A program made the position numbers and the translations under genes. The notes beneath the pieces were generated by a model, which did no database searches, was not told the origin of the DNA, and saw only the letters and a list, made by a program, of their open reading frames with translations. Shown here one piece after another: positions 1 to 8,934 of a stretch of DNA of 64,000 nucleotides (the stretch's first letter is position 1; every line of letters starts with the position of its first letter). This DNA is from UBA961 sp014191195 (lineage in GTDB: Bacteria > Bacteroidota > Ignavibacteria > Kapaibacteriales > UBA961). The stretch spans positions 868,001-932,000 of the forward strand of contig OZ123195.1 in NCBI GenBank assembly GCA_964204605.1, in the 5' to 3' direction.

Positions 1-1041
1 ACAATCTCTAAAAATATACCTGCAGTTTCGCAACAAGCAATAAATGGACAAGGCATATATAATTGGAATATTCCTAATGCGCCTACTACTCAAGGTAGGA
101 TAAGGGTATATGATCAATTAAATCCTATGAATCAAGATACATCGTGGGTGAATTTTTCGATTGAAGCACCTTCTTTGATTTTTGGTACAGATATAAGTAA
201 AAAAGTTATTGGTATAAAAGAACTTGTGCCTTTAGCTTGGACAAAAAAATTAGTTGATAAAGTAAAACTTGAAATTTCTATCGATGCTAAACAATCATGG
301 CAAACAATTTCTGGATCATTATCAAGTAATTCTTCAACTGTCAATGTTCCAGATGTAGTAGCTAAAGAATGTTATTTCAAAGTAACTTCATTAGAAGATT
401 CCACTTTATTTTCTATTACTGGTCCTTTTGAACTAGCCAAAGAACAATTAACCATTATCCTTCCTAAACCTAATGATACATTATGTGTAGGAAAGCAAAA
501 TATTATTACTTGGAAATCAGAAAATATTGCTTTTGGTAGAGTTAATACTCAATATTCTACTAATAATGGAGCAACTTGGACTGCTACCAATACATTAGGC
601 AATGATGCAGTGTCTGGACTATTCAATTGGCAAATTGATAAAAAGCTGGATTCATCTCGTGCATTAATACGAATTGTGTATAAACAAGATACATCGTTAA
701 TTACATCGATTATTCCAGTTTATATTACATCGAAAAGCCCTTGTTCTTCGATATCGTCAATCAAGAATATAGATATTGATAATATTCAATCATCAATAAT
801 TCCTAATCCAGCAGAACAATTAATTACTATTACTATTTCAGCAAAACAAATATGTGATAATGCTACAATATCACTTTTTGATATACAGGGTCGGGCAATA
901 TCTATCATAAAGGAAGCCTTAAGCATAGATAATAATCCAATTTCACTTCAATATTCTGTTGAACATTTAAGTACTGGAGTTTATTATATATCAATTACAT
1001 GCGAACATTCTACATCAACAATTCAATTCACAAAGAAATAA
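1..1041 (+). CDS. Secreted protein with Ig-like repeats and T9SS C-terminal domain (5'-truncated by the window)
   Basis: The reading frame is open from base 1 with no stop, so the gene starts outside the window and an ATG at 127 is only internal. What remains shows at least two copies of an Ig-like module. One piece at about bases 55-120 reads YNWNIPNAP...RIRVYDQ and matches a later piece FNWQIDKK...LIRIVYK near bases 620-690. The module also contains ITWKSENI and YSTNNGATW, typical of beta-sandwich repeats in FCB secreted proteins. The last 85 residues, beginning IIPNPAEQ, look like a T9SS sorting domain: an NP motif, strands such as SLFDIQGR, then LSTGVYYISI. It is likely exported and anchored or released at the cell surface. 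Function is unknown. The proline dehydrogenase gene starts 9 bp downstream. Confidence 0.8.
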   Translation, partial: TISKNIPAVSQQAINGQGIYNWNIPNAPTTQGRIRVYDQLNPMNQDTSWVNFSIEAPSLIFGTDISKKVIGIKELVPLAWTKKLVDKVKLEISIDAKQSWQTISGSLSSNSSTVNVPDVVAKECYFKVTSLEDSTLFSITGPFELAKEQLTIILPKPNDTLCVGKQNIITWKSENIAFGRVNTQYSTNNGATWTATNTLGNDAVSGLFNWQIDKKLDSSRALIRIVYKQDTSLITSIIPVYITSKSPCSSISSIKNIDIDNIQSSIIPNPAEQLITITISAKQICDNATISLFDIQGRAISIIKEALSIDNNPISLQYSVEHLSTGVYYISITCEHSTSTIQFTKK

Positions 1042-1050
1042 TCGAAGTAT

Positions 1051-1947
1051 ATGTTAAATAGTCTTATTGCAAAGTCACTGCCTTTTATTCCCAAAACAAT
1101 TGTTAGAACTGTTGCCTCTCGGTATATAGCAGGAGAGTCTTTACAGAATGCAATAGCAACCGTACAGCAATTAGATTCAATTGGTGCTTGTGCTACAATA
1201 GATGTATTAGGTGAATTTGTAATATCAAAAGAACGTTCTATCCATGAAAGGGATGCTTCCTTAGAGGTAATTCAAGCAATACATACTCATGGTTTACCTG
1301 CATATTTATCAGTGAAATTAACTTCTCTTGGCCTTGATATAGACCAAGAGTTTGCATATGAAAATGTAAAATTATTAGTTACCAAGGCAAATGCATGCGG
1401 TTTATTTGTTAGAATGGATATGGAAAATAGTCCATATACAACTCAAACTCTTGATTTTTATCGCAGGCTAAGGAAAGAAGGATTCACCAATATAGGTGTC
1501 GTTTTACAAGCATATATGAAACGTAGCGAATCAGATATCCTTAGTTTATTAGAGTATGATCCCGATATTCGCTTGTGCAAAGGTATTTATAATGAACTAC
1601 CAGAAATTGCATTTAAAGATCCTTCTGAAATAAGAGAAAATTATAAGAAACTCTTAAGGATACTTTTAAGAAATGGGAAAAGAACTGGCATTGCAACCCA
1701 CGATGAGAAATTAATCATTGATGCAGAAAGCTATATTAAACAACAATCTATTCATTCAGATAGATATGAATTTCAAATGCTTTTAGGTGTAAGAGAAGAA
1801 AGAAGAAATCAGTTAATATCTTCTGGACATGCCATGAGAATCTATGTACCATTTGGAAGTGATTGGTATGGGTATTCAGTAAGAAGATTGAAAGAAAATC
1901 CAAAATTCGCAGGATATATATTCAAAGCTATGTTTGTAAAAGGTTGA
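1051..1947 (+). CDS. Proline dehydrogenase (monofunctional)
   Basis: A FAD-dependent enzyme that oxidises L-proline to pyrroline-5-carboxylate, passing electrons to the quinone pool at the membrane. The 298-residue length fits the short monofunctional family known from Thermus and Deinococcus rather than bifunctional PutA. Family motifs appear in order: DVLGE (51-55), SVKLTSLG (87-94), RMDMEN (121-126), VLQAY (151-155), LCKGIY (175-180), ATHDE (215-219), FQMLLGVR (241-248), RIYVPFG (263-269) and the substrate-binding RRLKENP (278-284). No pyrroline-5-carboxylate dehydrogenase gene is in the window. The stop is 8 bp before the next gene, so the two are probably co-transcribed. Confidence 0.93.
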   Translation: MLNSLIAKSLPFIPKTIVRTVASRYIAGESLQNAIATVQQLDSIGACATIDVLGEFVISKERSIHERDASLEVIQAIHTHGLPAYLSVKLTSLGLDIDQEFAYENVKLLVTKANACGLFVRMDMENSPYTTQTLDFYRRLRKEGFTNIGVVLQAYMKRSESDILSLLEYDPDIRLCKGIYNELPEIAFKDPSEIRENYKKLLRILLRNGKRTGIATHDEKLIIDAESYIKQQSIHSDRYEFQMLLGVREERRNQLISSGHAMRIYVPFGSDWYGYSVRRLKENPKFAGYIFKAMFVKG

Positions 1948-1955
1948 TAATACAT

Positions 1956-2846
1956 ATGATTACATTAACTAAGTATATAAGTACAGCTCTTTTCACCATA
2001 ATAATGTCAATTGGTTTAAGTTCTTGTTCTACCATTGTTTCAGACCAATCATTATCTATTGGAACATTTAATATTGCTTGGTTAGGCGATGGTATAGATG
2101 ATACAATTCAAAGAGATGAATCAGATTATAAAAGGATAGCTGATGTAATACAAGAAAGCGGTGCAGAAATCTTATGTCTACAAGAAATAGAGAATAGTTC
2201 ATCTTTAGATAAGCTTATTACCTTTATCCCACAGTATAAATATATAATTGGCAAAGGTGGACGCTCTCAAAATGTAGCTGTTTTATACAAGCCATCTGTA
2301 TCTGTAGATAATTCATATGAATATCTACCAATTGCAGTTGACCCCATTCGAAATCGTCCGGGATTAGTATTCAATGCAAAAAAAGGCAACTTTGATTGTA
2401 CAATCATGGTAGTACATTTTAAATCTTCATCGAGATATGATTCTACAGAAGCATTAAAAATATCAGCTAGACAAATGAGATATAAGCAAAGTGAAATAGC
2501 TGGTAAATGGGTAGATTCTCTATTACAAAATACCAAAGAGCAAGATCTATTTATCATTGGAGATTTTAATGATTTTCCAAAACGTGTTAAAGATCCAACA
2601 TTAACCCCATTGGTACAGAACTCATCTCTTGTATTCCTTAGTGAAAATCTTAAAAGCTGCAAATACCCAAATCTTTTTGGTATAGATCATATAGTAATAA
2701 CCAAAACGAGTGTTCAACGATTTAAAAAAGATAGTGAGTTTATTATTAATACACGATCAATGTATGATGATAAAATCGCAGATAAGATTTCAGATCACTG
2801 CCCAATATTAATGCAATTTGACATTCAACAAAAAGATAATGATTAA
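1956..2846 (+). CDS. Endonuclease/exonuclease/phosphatase-family lipoprotein
   Basis: A 296-residue member of the EEP (DNase I-like) fold. I chose the ATG at 1956, which gives a lipoprotein signal with lipobox LSSC (Cys24). A longer frame from 1863 runs inside the proline dehydrogenase gene and lacks a signal. Catalytic signature residues are present: Asn39 in FNIAW, Glu77 in LQEIE, Asp203/Asn205 in GDFND, DH at 244-245 and SDH at 279-281. The protein should be lipid-anchored outside the cytoplasm and hydrolyse a phosphodiester or phosphoester such as nucleic acid, a sugar phosphate or a phospholipid headgroup; sequence alone does not say which. Its end overlaps the next start (ATGATTAA), which suggests translational coupling. 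Confidence 0.85.
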   Translation: MITLTKYISTALFTIIMSIGLSSCSTIVSDQSLSIGTFNIAWLGDGIDDTIQRDESDYKRIADVIQESGAEILCLQEIENSSSLDKLITFIPQYKYIIGKGGRSQNVAVLYKPSVSVDNSYEYLPIAVDPIRNRPGLVFNAKKGNFDCTIMVVHFKSSSRYDSTEALKISARQMRYKQSEIAGKWVDSLLQNTKEQDLFIIGDFNDFPKRVKDPTLTPLVQNSSLVFLSENLKSCKYPNLFGIDHIVITKTSVQRFKKDSEFIINTRSMYDDKIADKISDHCPILMQFDIQQKDND

Positions 2847-4242
2847 AACTAGCAAACAATTTCTATATATATTTTCATGTGTATTCTTATTGCCAATACT
2901 TGTATCAACAAGTATAGCACAACCATTTAAATCTGTTCTAGATTGGCAAATGGCAAATTCGAATAGATGTGTTCAAGCAATTCTTGCCAAAGATTTTGTT
3001 AAAGCACATAGTTTTTTTACACCTGAAATGAAAAATGAATTCCCAGCAGATACATTAAGGCTCTTTTGGGAACAATTTGAAAAAAAAGCTGGAAGAATTA
3101 TCAAGAAATTTGATACAAGAATTGATATTGACCCAGTAGATACAAATCTAGTTGCAATTGTACATTCATTACGATGTGCAACAGGCAATTGGGATATAAG
3201 AACTGCTTTTAAATCGACCCCAGAAATAGATGGATTTTTTATAGCCCAGTTTAAACCTAAATATGGCAAGCATACTTATACAGTTCCTGAATATGCCTAT
3301 GCAGACTCTGTAAAAGTTAGAGATATAATGATAGGTAAAGGAACAGATTGGGAAATTAATGGAACGCTTACATTACCATTAGCTACAGGAAAATATCCAT
3401 TCGTCATTATTATTCATGGAAGTGGTCCTTTAGACGAAGACGGCACTTATGTAGCAAATAAACCATATGCTGATTTAGCTTGGGGTTTAGCATCAAGAGG
3501 AATTGGGGTATTACGTTTTGAAAAGAGGACAAGAGCTTACTATTCGACAATAAGATCAAAAAAATTACAAGTAACTCCTGATTTTGAAAGTACAGAAGAT
3601 GCTATTGAAGCATTTAAAGCATTAAAACTGTTTAAAGAAACAGATACGAATGCTATATTTTTGTTAGGTCATGGTACAGGCGGGATGTTCATACCCAGAG
3701 CTGCACAAAAAATAGAAGGTCTAAAAGGAATGATAATGCTTGGAGCACCATCAAGACCATTAGAGGATGTATTACTAGATCAATTAGAATATGTACTTAC
3801 TTTAGATACGATAATTGATATTACTGATGCAAAAAAGAAATTAGAAAAGATAAAGAAACAGCATGCTGCAGTAAAATCTAAATCTCTTTCACCAGATACA
3901 CCTAATGAACAATTATTACTTGAAACACCAGCACCATATTGGTTGTCATTAAAAAATTACAATCCTGCTGAATTAACAAAATCATTGTCTATACCATGTT
4001 TTATCGCCTATGGAGAAAGAGATTTTCAATCTTCTATGAAAGATTTTAATCTTTGGAAAAAGTCCTTGTCTTCATCTAAACAACATGCAAAAAATCTCTA
4101 TAAAATATATCCATCATTGAATTATCTCTTTATGGAAGGAGTAGGGAAGGCTAGTCCTATGGAATATACTATTTATGATCACGTTGATAAACAATTAATC
4201 GAGGATATCAATCAATGGGTAAAAGAGTTGATTAAAAAATAG
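2839..4242 (+). CDS. DUF3887 / alpha-beta hydrolase-like protein with degenerate catalytic triad
   Basis: A 467-residue exported protein. I prefer the ATG at 2839 (signal MIKTSKQFLYIFS..., cleavage near SIAQ) over 2818, because it overlaps the upstream stop and gives a cleaner signal. Residues ~35-105 resemble DUF3887 (KDFVKAHSFFTPEM), a domain often fused to serine hydrolases. Residues ~165-467 form an alpha/beta hydrolase: IIIHGSGPLDEDG holds the oxyanion strand. The nucleophile elbow reads GHGTGG, so the expected Ser of GHSxGG is Gly279. The usual terminal His of the YPxLNHLF motif is Tyr429 (YPSLNYLF). The acid-containing YGERD is kept. Two of three triad residues are therefore missing, suggesting a binding protein or pseudoenzyme. 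A terminator follows directly. Confidence 0.85.
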   Translation: MIKTSKQFLYIFSCVFLLPILVSTSIAQPFKSVLDWQMANSNRCVQAILAKDFVKAHSFFTPEMKNEFPADTLRLFWEQFEKKAGRIIKKFDTRIDIDPVDTNLVAIVHSLRCATGNWDIRTAFKSTPEIDGFFIAQFKPKYGKHTYTVPEYAYADSVKVRDIMIGKGTDWEINGTLTLPLATGKYPFVIIIHGSGPLDEDGTYVANKPYADLAWGLASRGIGVLRFEKRTRAYYSTIRSKKLQVTPDFESTEDAIEAFKALKLFKETDTNAIFLLGHGTGGMFIPRAAQKIEGLKGMIMLGAPSRPLEDVLLDQLEYVLTLDTIIDITDAKKKLEKIKKQHAAVKSKSLSPDTPNEQLLLETPAPYWLSLKNYNPAELTKSLSIPCFIAYGERDFQSSMKDFNLWKKSLSSSKQHAKNLYKIYPSLNYLFMEGVGKASPMEYTIYDHVDKQLIEDINQWVKELIKK

Positions 4243-4244
4243 TT

Positions 4245-4270
4245 AAAGCCCTGGTATTCAGGGCTTTTTA
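4245..4270 (+). terminator. Intrinsic terminator after the alpha/beta hydrolase-like gene
   Basis: Perfect 9-bp stem AAAGCCCTG / CAGGGCTTT with loop GTATT, running into TTTTT, 2 bp after the stop codon. It ends the transcript that begins upstream of the window. Confidence 0.85.
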
Positions 4271-4375
4271 ATGAAAAAGCCAATTGCCATAACCTAAGAT
4301 GAAAATTTCTATATCATAAAGCTATTTTAAACTGTCTTCACATTATATATCTCTACACACATCTCTATTGTCAAC

Positions 4376-5560
4376 ATGAACACCAATTCTTTACATTCAG
4401 ATTTTATTATTATTGGTGCAGGAGCTGCCGGACTTTTTGCAGCAGGAAAATTAACACAGTTAGGAAAAACCGTAAGAATTATAGATTCTGAAGATAAACC
4501 AGGTAAAAAGATTCTCATTTCAGGTGGCGGATACTGTAATTTTACAAATATTCATACTAGTCCATCTCACTTTATTTCTGATAATCCACACTTTTGTACA
4601 TCTGCATTATCCAGATATTCCCCCTATCATTTTATAGAGCTAGTTGAAAAATATCATATACCATATCATGAAAAAGTATTAGGACAAATGTTCTGCGATA
4701 CTTCGGCAAGAGATATTGTTAGAATGTTAATGTTTGAGATAAATCAGAATAAGTTGATATTAGAATTACAATGCAAAGTAGAGTCAGTAACAAAATCTGA
4801 TATCTTTTTTGTTCATACAAATAAAGGAATCTATTCCTCACAAAGCGTTATTGTATCTAGTGGAGGACTTTCTATTCCAAAAATGGGTGCAAGTTGTATT
4901 GGTTATGATATTGCATTGTCTTTTGGACATACTATTATCCCAACTAAACCTGGATTAGTTCCCTTGATTGTTCAAGCAGAAACATTTCCTTATTCGGATT
5001 TAGCTGGTTTGTCTATTCAATCAGAGATTCAAACTGAAGAATCTCCCATATTTAAAGAAGGTTTACTGTTTACGCATAAAGGTCTAAGTGGCCCAGCAAT
5101 ACTTCAAGCTTCCTCATATATCAATCATACTAATTCTGTTACTATAAATACCCTGATTGATCCATCAAACTATGCTAAAATAGCACAAGGCGATTTTGGG
5201 AAAATGGATTGGAAAAATGCATTATCAACTATATTTCCTAAACGCTTTGCATATGCATGGGCACAATATCATAAGCAATGTGAAACGTATTCACATTATA
5301 GTGAAAAAACAAGAAAGATATTTGCAGATCAGCTAATGAATTGGCAACCAATTATTGCTGGTAATGAAGGATATTCAAAAGCAGAAGTTACCGTCGGAGG
5401 AGTGAATACAAAAGAATTATCCTCCAAAACGATGATGTCTAATAAAATACCAAATCTATATTTTATTGGAGAAGTCGTAGATGTAACCGGACATCTTGGC
5501 GGTTATAATTTCCAATGGGCTTGGGCATCGGCAAATGCCATCTCAATATCATCTAATTAA
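4376..5560 (+). CDS. NAD(P)/FAD-dependent oxidoreductase, HI0933 (BaiN/YhiN) family
   Basis: A 394-residue cytoplasmic flavoprotein of the HI0933-like family. The N-terminal dinucleotide-binding motif is GAGAAGLFAAGKL at about residues 13-25, followed by PGKKILISGGGYCNFTN, a family hallmark near residues 42-58. The family-typical GLLFTHKGLSGPAIL lies near residue 230. The C-terminal FAD contact reads GEVVDVTGHLGGYN. The physiological substrate of this family is poorly known; BaiN has been linked to bile-acid reduction in gut Clostridia, but most members are unassigned. It lies 9 bp before the ABC-F gene and is probably co-transcribed with it. No Shine-Dalgarno motif is visible at the start. 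Confidence 0.88.
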   Translation: MNTNSLHSDFIIIGAGAAGLFAAGKLTQLGKTVRIIDSEDKPGKKILISGGGYCNFTNIHTSPSHFISDNPHFCTSALSRYSPYHFIELVEKYHIPYHEKVLGQMFCDTSARDIVRMLMFEINQNKLILELQCKVESVTKSDIFFVHTNKGIYSSQSVIVSSGGLSIPKMGASCIGYDIALSFGHTIIPTKPGLVPLIVQAETFPYSDLAGLSIQSEIQTEESPIFKEGLLFTHKGLSGPAILQASSYINHTNSVTINTLIDPSNYAKIAQGDFGKMDWKNALSTIFPKRFAYAWAQYHKQCETYSHYSEKTRKIFADQLMNWQPIIAGNEGYSKAEVTVGGVNTKELSSKTMMSNKIPNLYFIGEVVDVTGHLGGYNFQWAWASANAISISSN

Positions 5561-5569
5561 GGTAAAAAC

Positions 5570-7474
5570 ATGGCAAAACAGATATTCTCAGCACATAATC
5601 TTACTAAATCGTATAATGAAAAAGTACTATTCGAACAGATCGGTATAGGTATTATGGAAGGCGAGAGAATTGGTATCATTGGTCGTAATGGGATAGGAAA
5701 AAGCACACTCTTAAAATTGATAGCCGGCCTAGAAGAACCAGATGATGGAATTGTAGCAATTTCAAAAGACGTGCGAATCGAATATTTGTCGCAATTACCA
5801 AGCTTTGCTCATCAACAAACATGTATAGAAGCTGTAATGGAAGCAAAACAACATATCATAGTGATGATCAATAGATATGATGAACTATGTGAGATTGCTT
5901 CAAATGAATCAATGGCAGATGAACAACAAGAAGAAATGCATGACTTGGCATTAAAAATTGATAATGAACAAGGTTGGGGATTAGATACTGAGTCAAAGAT
6001 CCTATTATCAAAATTAGGAATCACAGATATTCACAAAGATGTTATGTCTTTATCTGGAGGACAAAGAAAGAGAGTTGCCCTAGCCAGAGCATTATTATCT
6101 GAACCTGATTTATTGATCTTAGATGAACCTACAAATCATCTTGATGCAGATTCTGTTCAATGGTTACAAGATAGACTTCAGCAATCTCATAAAGCATTAT
6201 TATTAGTTACACATGACAGATATTTTTTAGATGCTATTTCCACTAGAATTATAGAATTAGATCAAAAAAAGTTATTTAGTTATGATGGTAATTTCGAGTA
6301 TTATTTAATGAAAAAGGAAGCTAGAACAGAAATTGAAGAATCTACAGCGGAACATGAAAGAAATAAATTGAGAACTGAATTAGCATGGCTACAAAAAGGT
6401 GCTAAAGCAAGAAGAACAAAGCAAAAAAGTAGAATTGACTGGATAGCAAAAATGCAGTCAGAACCTAAACCAGAAGAACAAAAACAAATAAAAATAGAAG
6501 TAGGAAATCGTTTTTTAGGCGGAAAATTAATAGATGCTGTCTCAATAAGTAAATTAGATAAACAAGATTATTTATTTAAAGACTTCACTTATAGGGCAGC
6601 ACCCGGCGATCGTATTGGAGTAATTGGTCCTAATGGAGCAGGAAAATCAACATTATTAAATGTTCTTTCCGGAAGACTCAAACCTGATGAAGGCTATGTA
6701 TCAATTGGTGATACAGTGACGATAGGTTATTTTGACCAAGAAGTAAAAACATTAAAAGAAAACGAAACCTTGATTGCTAATTTACGAGAAGTAGCAGAAT
6801 ACATAGACACAGGAGTTGGCAGAGAACGGTATTTAACGGCAAAAGATTTATTAGATAGATTTTTATTTCCTGCCAAACAGCATTATTCATTAGTACATAC
6901 ATTATCTGGCGGTGAAAAAAGACGCTTAGCTGTTCTTAGAACATTAATGGGAAATCCAAATGTTTTGATGTTTGATGAACCAACTAATGATTTTGATATT
7001 CAAACTTTAGGTGCATTAGAAGAGTATCTAGATAGTTTTAAAGGTATTCTTCTGATTGTTTCTCATGATAGATCGTTTTTAGATAGAACCGTTGAAAGAA
7101 TTTATTCCTTTGAACAAAATGGAAAGATCAAAGAATATCCTGGAAATTATTCAGCATATTTAGAGAAAAAAGAACAAGCAGATCAAAAAACAACTCTTAT
7201 ATCTAATAAAGAAGTAAAAACTCAGGCACAAAATACTACACAAACTAAAAAGGGATTGTCATTTCATGAAAAAAATGAATATGAACGATTAGAAAAATTA
7301 ATTGCAGAACATGAAATGAAGATTAAAGCTATGGCAAAACTGTTAGAAGATATTCCTCCTCATGAGTACCAGAAAATTGCAGAACAATCTGAACAAATGT
7401 CTTCTTTAGAACAAGAATCTGAAAACAATATGATGCGATGGATTGAACTATCGGACAAACAAGTCAAGAATTAA
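5570..7474 (+). CDS. ABC-F family ATPase, Uup-like
   Basis: A soluble twin-ATPase ABC protein of 634 residues with no membrane domain, as in ribosome-acting ABC-F factors. First nucleotide domain: Walker A GRNGIGKST (~38-46), signature LSGGQRKR and Walker B with DEPTNHLD. An arm/linker region (about 240-305) is rich in Lys and Arg, including KGAKARRTKQKSR. Second domain: GPNGAGKST, LSGGEKRR and DEPTNDFD. The C-terminal ~80 residues are a charged helical region (YERLEKLIAEHEMKIK) matching the coiled-coil domain of Uup rather than EttA. Uup relatives bind the ribosome and influence stalled translation and precise transposon excision. The exact subfamily is an inference from the C-terminal tail. 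Confidence 0.9.
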   Translation: MAKQIFSAHNLTKSYNEKVLFEQIGIGIMEGERIGIIGRNGIGKSTLLKLIAGLEEPDDGIVAISKDVRIEYLSQLPSFAHQQTCIEAVMEAKQHIIVMINRYDELCEIASNESMADEQQEEMHDLALKIDNEQGWGLDTESKILLSKLGITDIHKDVMSLSGGQRKRVALARALLSEPDLLILDEPTNHLDADSVQWLQDRLQQSHKALLLVTHDRYFLDAISTRIIELDQKKLFSYDGNFEYYLMKKEARTEIEESTAEHERNKLRTELAWLQKGAKARRTKQKSRIDWIAKMQSEPKPEEQKQIKIEVGNRFLGGKLIDAVSISKLDKQDYLFKDFTYRAAPGDRIGVIGPNGAGKSTLLNVLSGRLKPDEGYVSIGDTVTIGYFDQEVKTLKENETLIANLREVAEYIDTGVGRERYLTAKDLLDRFLFPAKQHYSLVHTLSGGEKRRLAVLRTLMGNPNVLMFDEPTNDFDIQTLGALEEYLDSFKGILLIVSHDRSFLDRTVERIYSFEQNGKIKEYPGNYSAYLEKKEQADQKTTLISNKEVKTQAQNTTQTKKGLSFHEKNEYERLEKLIAEHEMKIKAMAKLLEDIPPHEYQKIAEQSEQMSSLEQESENNMMRWIELSDKQVKN

Positions 7475-7475
7475 T

Positions 7476-7524
7476 AATATGTTCTGCTTGGCACTTAAAA
7501 TGCTATCTATTTAAAGAACATATT
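7476..7524. repeat. 10-bp perfect inverted repeat between the ABC-F gene and mgtE
   Basis: AATATGTTCT (7476-7485) is exactly complementary to AGAACATATT (7515-7524), with a 29-base loop that contains a small GCA/TGC pair. There is no long T-tract. It could be a weak terminator for the ABC-F gene, a leader structure for mgtE (start 7555), or a protein site. Confidence 0.4.
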
Positions 7525-7554
7525 TCTCAGTAAAATATAATACACTTAATTGAC

Positions 7555-8934
7555 ATGCTAAAAGAGCTATTAAAACCTGATTTACAAGACTTAATCCTAA
7601 CGCGGAATTGGCCAGCCTTAAGGGAAGTTTTATCGTTTTGGACTACTCCAGAGATTGCAGATTTATTAATGGATTTAGACGATACAGACCAGGTTTTACT
7701 ATTTAGAAGCTTAGAAAGAAATTTATCAGCAGAACTATTCTCGTATTTAGAAACCGAAGATCAAGACTATTTATTACATCAATTAACAAATCAAGAAACA
7801 AGAGAATTATTAACTGGTTTATCACCTGATGATAGAACGACTTTATTAGAAGAATTACCAGCTGAAATGACTCAGAGATTATTATCTCTCTTATCTCCAG
7901 AGGATTTGAAAGAAGCAAGATTCTTACTTGGTTATCCCGAGCAAAGCATTGGACGTTTAATGACAGTGAATTTTGTTTCGGTTAGATCAGAGTGGTCAGT
8001 TTCTGAAGGTTTATCATATATAAGAACTCATGGTCGCAAAAGCGAAACAATCAATCGTATCTATATTACAGATTCACGTGGATGCCTAAAAGATGATGTT
8101 CCATTACGATCTTTCATTTTTGCAGAGCCAGATAGTAAGATTTCCACATTAATGGATAATACTGCTGTTTCATTATCTGCATTCGAAGATCAAGAACAAG
8201 CTGTTAAAGTGATGGAAAAATATGATATTTCAGAGATTCCTGTTATTGATTCTGCCGGGGTATTAATTGGTATCGTAACCTTTGATGATGTAATGGATAT
8301 TCAAGAAGAAGAGGCTACAGAGGATTTTCAGAAATTTGGGGGTATGGAAGCTTTAGAAAAACCATATGATGCAACTGCACTATTATCAATGATTAAGAAA
8401 AGAGCAGGTTGGTTAATTCTTTTGTTTTTAGGTGAAATGTTAACAGCAACTGCTTTAAGTTATTTTGAACAAGAATTACAAAAAGCCGTCATTCTGACTA
8501 TGTTTCTACCTTTAATTATTTCTAGTGGCGGCAATTCTGGTTCTCAAGCAGCTACTTTAATAGTCCGTGCTTTATCTTTAGGAGAAATCAATTTAAAGGA
8601 CTGGTGGTTTGTTTTGCAAAGAGAATTACTGTCTGGTTTATTACTTGGTTGTATTCTTGGAATAATTGGATTTTCAAGAATCATTGTATGGTCTATGATA
8701 AGTAATGTATATGGTGATAATTCTATACAAATTGGTTTAACAGTTGGAGTTTCATTAATAGGAGTTGTAATGTGGGGTACTTTATCTGGTTCTATGTTGC
8801 CATTATTAATGAAAAAATTAGGTTTTGACCCAGCCACATCCTCAGCACCTTTTGTAGCTACTTTAGTTGATGTAACAGGGATAATAATTTATTTTTCTGC
8901 AGCCGTTTGGTTTCTACGAGGTACTCTTCTATAA
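7555..8934 (+). CDS. mgtE: MgtE family magnesium transporter
   Basis: A 459-residue Mg2+ channel. Residues ~1-125 form the MgtE N-terminal superhelical domain (LLTGLSPDDRTTLLEELP). Two CBS modules follow (~130-255; SIGRLMTVNFVSVRSEWSV and YDISEIPVIDSAGVLIGIV). The ~280-459 membrane domain carries SGGNSGSQAATLIVRALSLGEI in two parts (GGNSGSQAA and LIVRALSLGEI) and the pore-associated ATSSAPFVATLVDVTG segment. In known MgtE proteins, cytoplasmic Mg2+ bound between the N and CBS domains closes the channel. The last 46 bp overlap the 3' end of the convergent trhO gene. Confidence 0.95.
   Translation: MLKELLKPDLQDLILTRNWPALREVLSFWTTPEIADLLMDLDDTDQVLLFRSLERNLSAELFSYLETEDQDYLLHQLTNQETRELLTGLSPDDRTTLLEELPAEMTQRLLSLLSPEDLKEARFLLGYPEQSIGRLMTVNFVSVRSEWSVSEGLSYIRTHGRKSETINRIYITDSRGCLKDDVPLRSFIFAEPDSKISTLMDNTAVSLSAFEDQEQAVKVMEKYDISEIPVIDSAGVLIGIVTFDDVMDIQEEEATEDFQKFGGMEALEKPYDATALLSMIKKRAGWLILLFLGEMLTATALSYFEQELQKAVILTMFLPLIISSGGNSGSQAATLIVRALSLGEINLKDWWFVLQRELLSGLLLGCILGIIGFSRIIVWSMISNVYGDNSIQIGLTVGVSLIGVVMWGTLSGSMLPLLMKKLGFDPATSSAPFVATLVDVTGIIIYFSAAVWFLRGTLL

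Noticed and set aside
1863..1955. Longer N-terminus for the endonuclease/phosphatase-like lipoprotein
   Set aside because: The extension lies in another frame of proline dehydrogenase and would bury the lipoprotein signal peptide.
2267..2662. 131-codon frame antisense to the endonuclease/phosphatase-like gene
   Set aside because: The sense strand carries all catalytic motifs of a known family; the antisense product resembles nothing and has no start signal.
7475..7554. Mg2+ riboswitch (M-box) before mgtE
   Set aside because: The 80-bp gap is too short for an M-box, and only one long-loop inverted repeat is visible.
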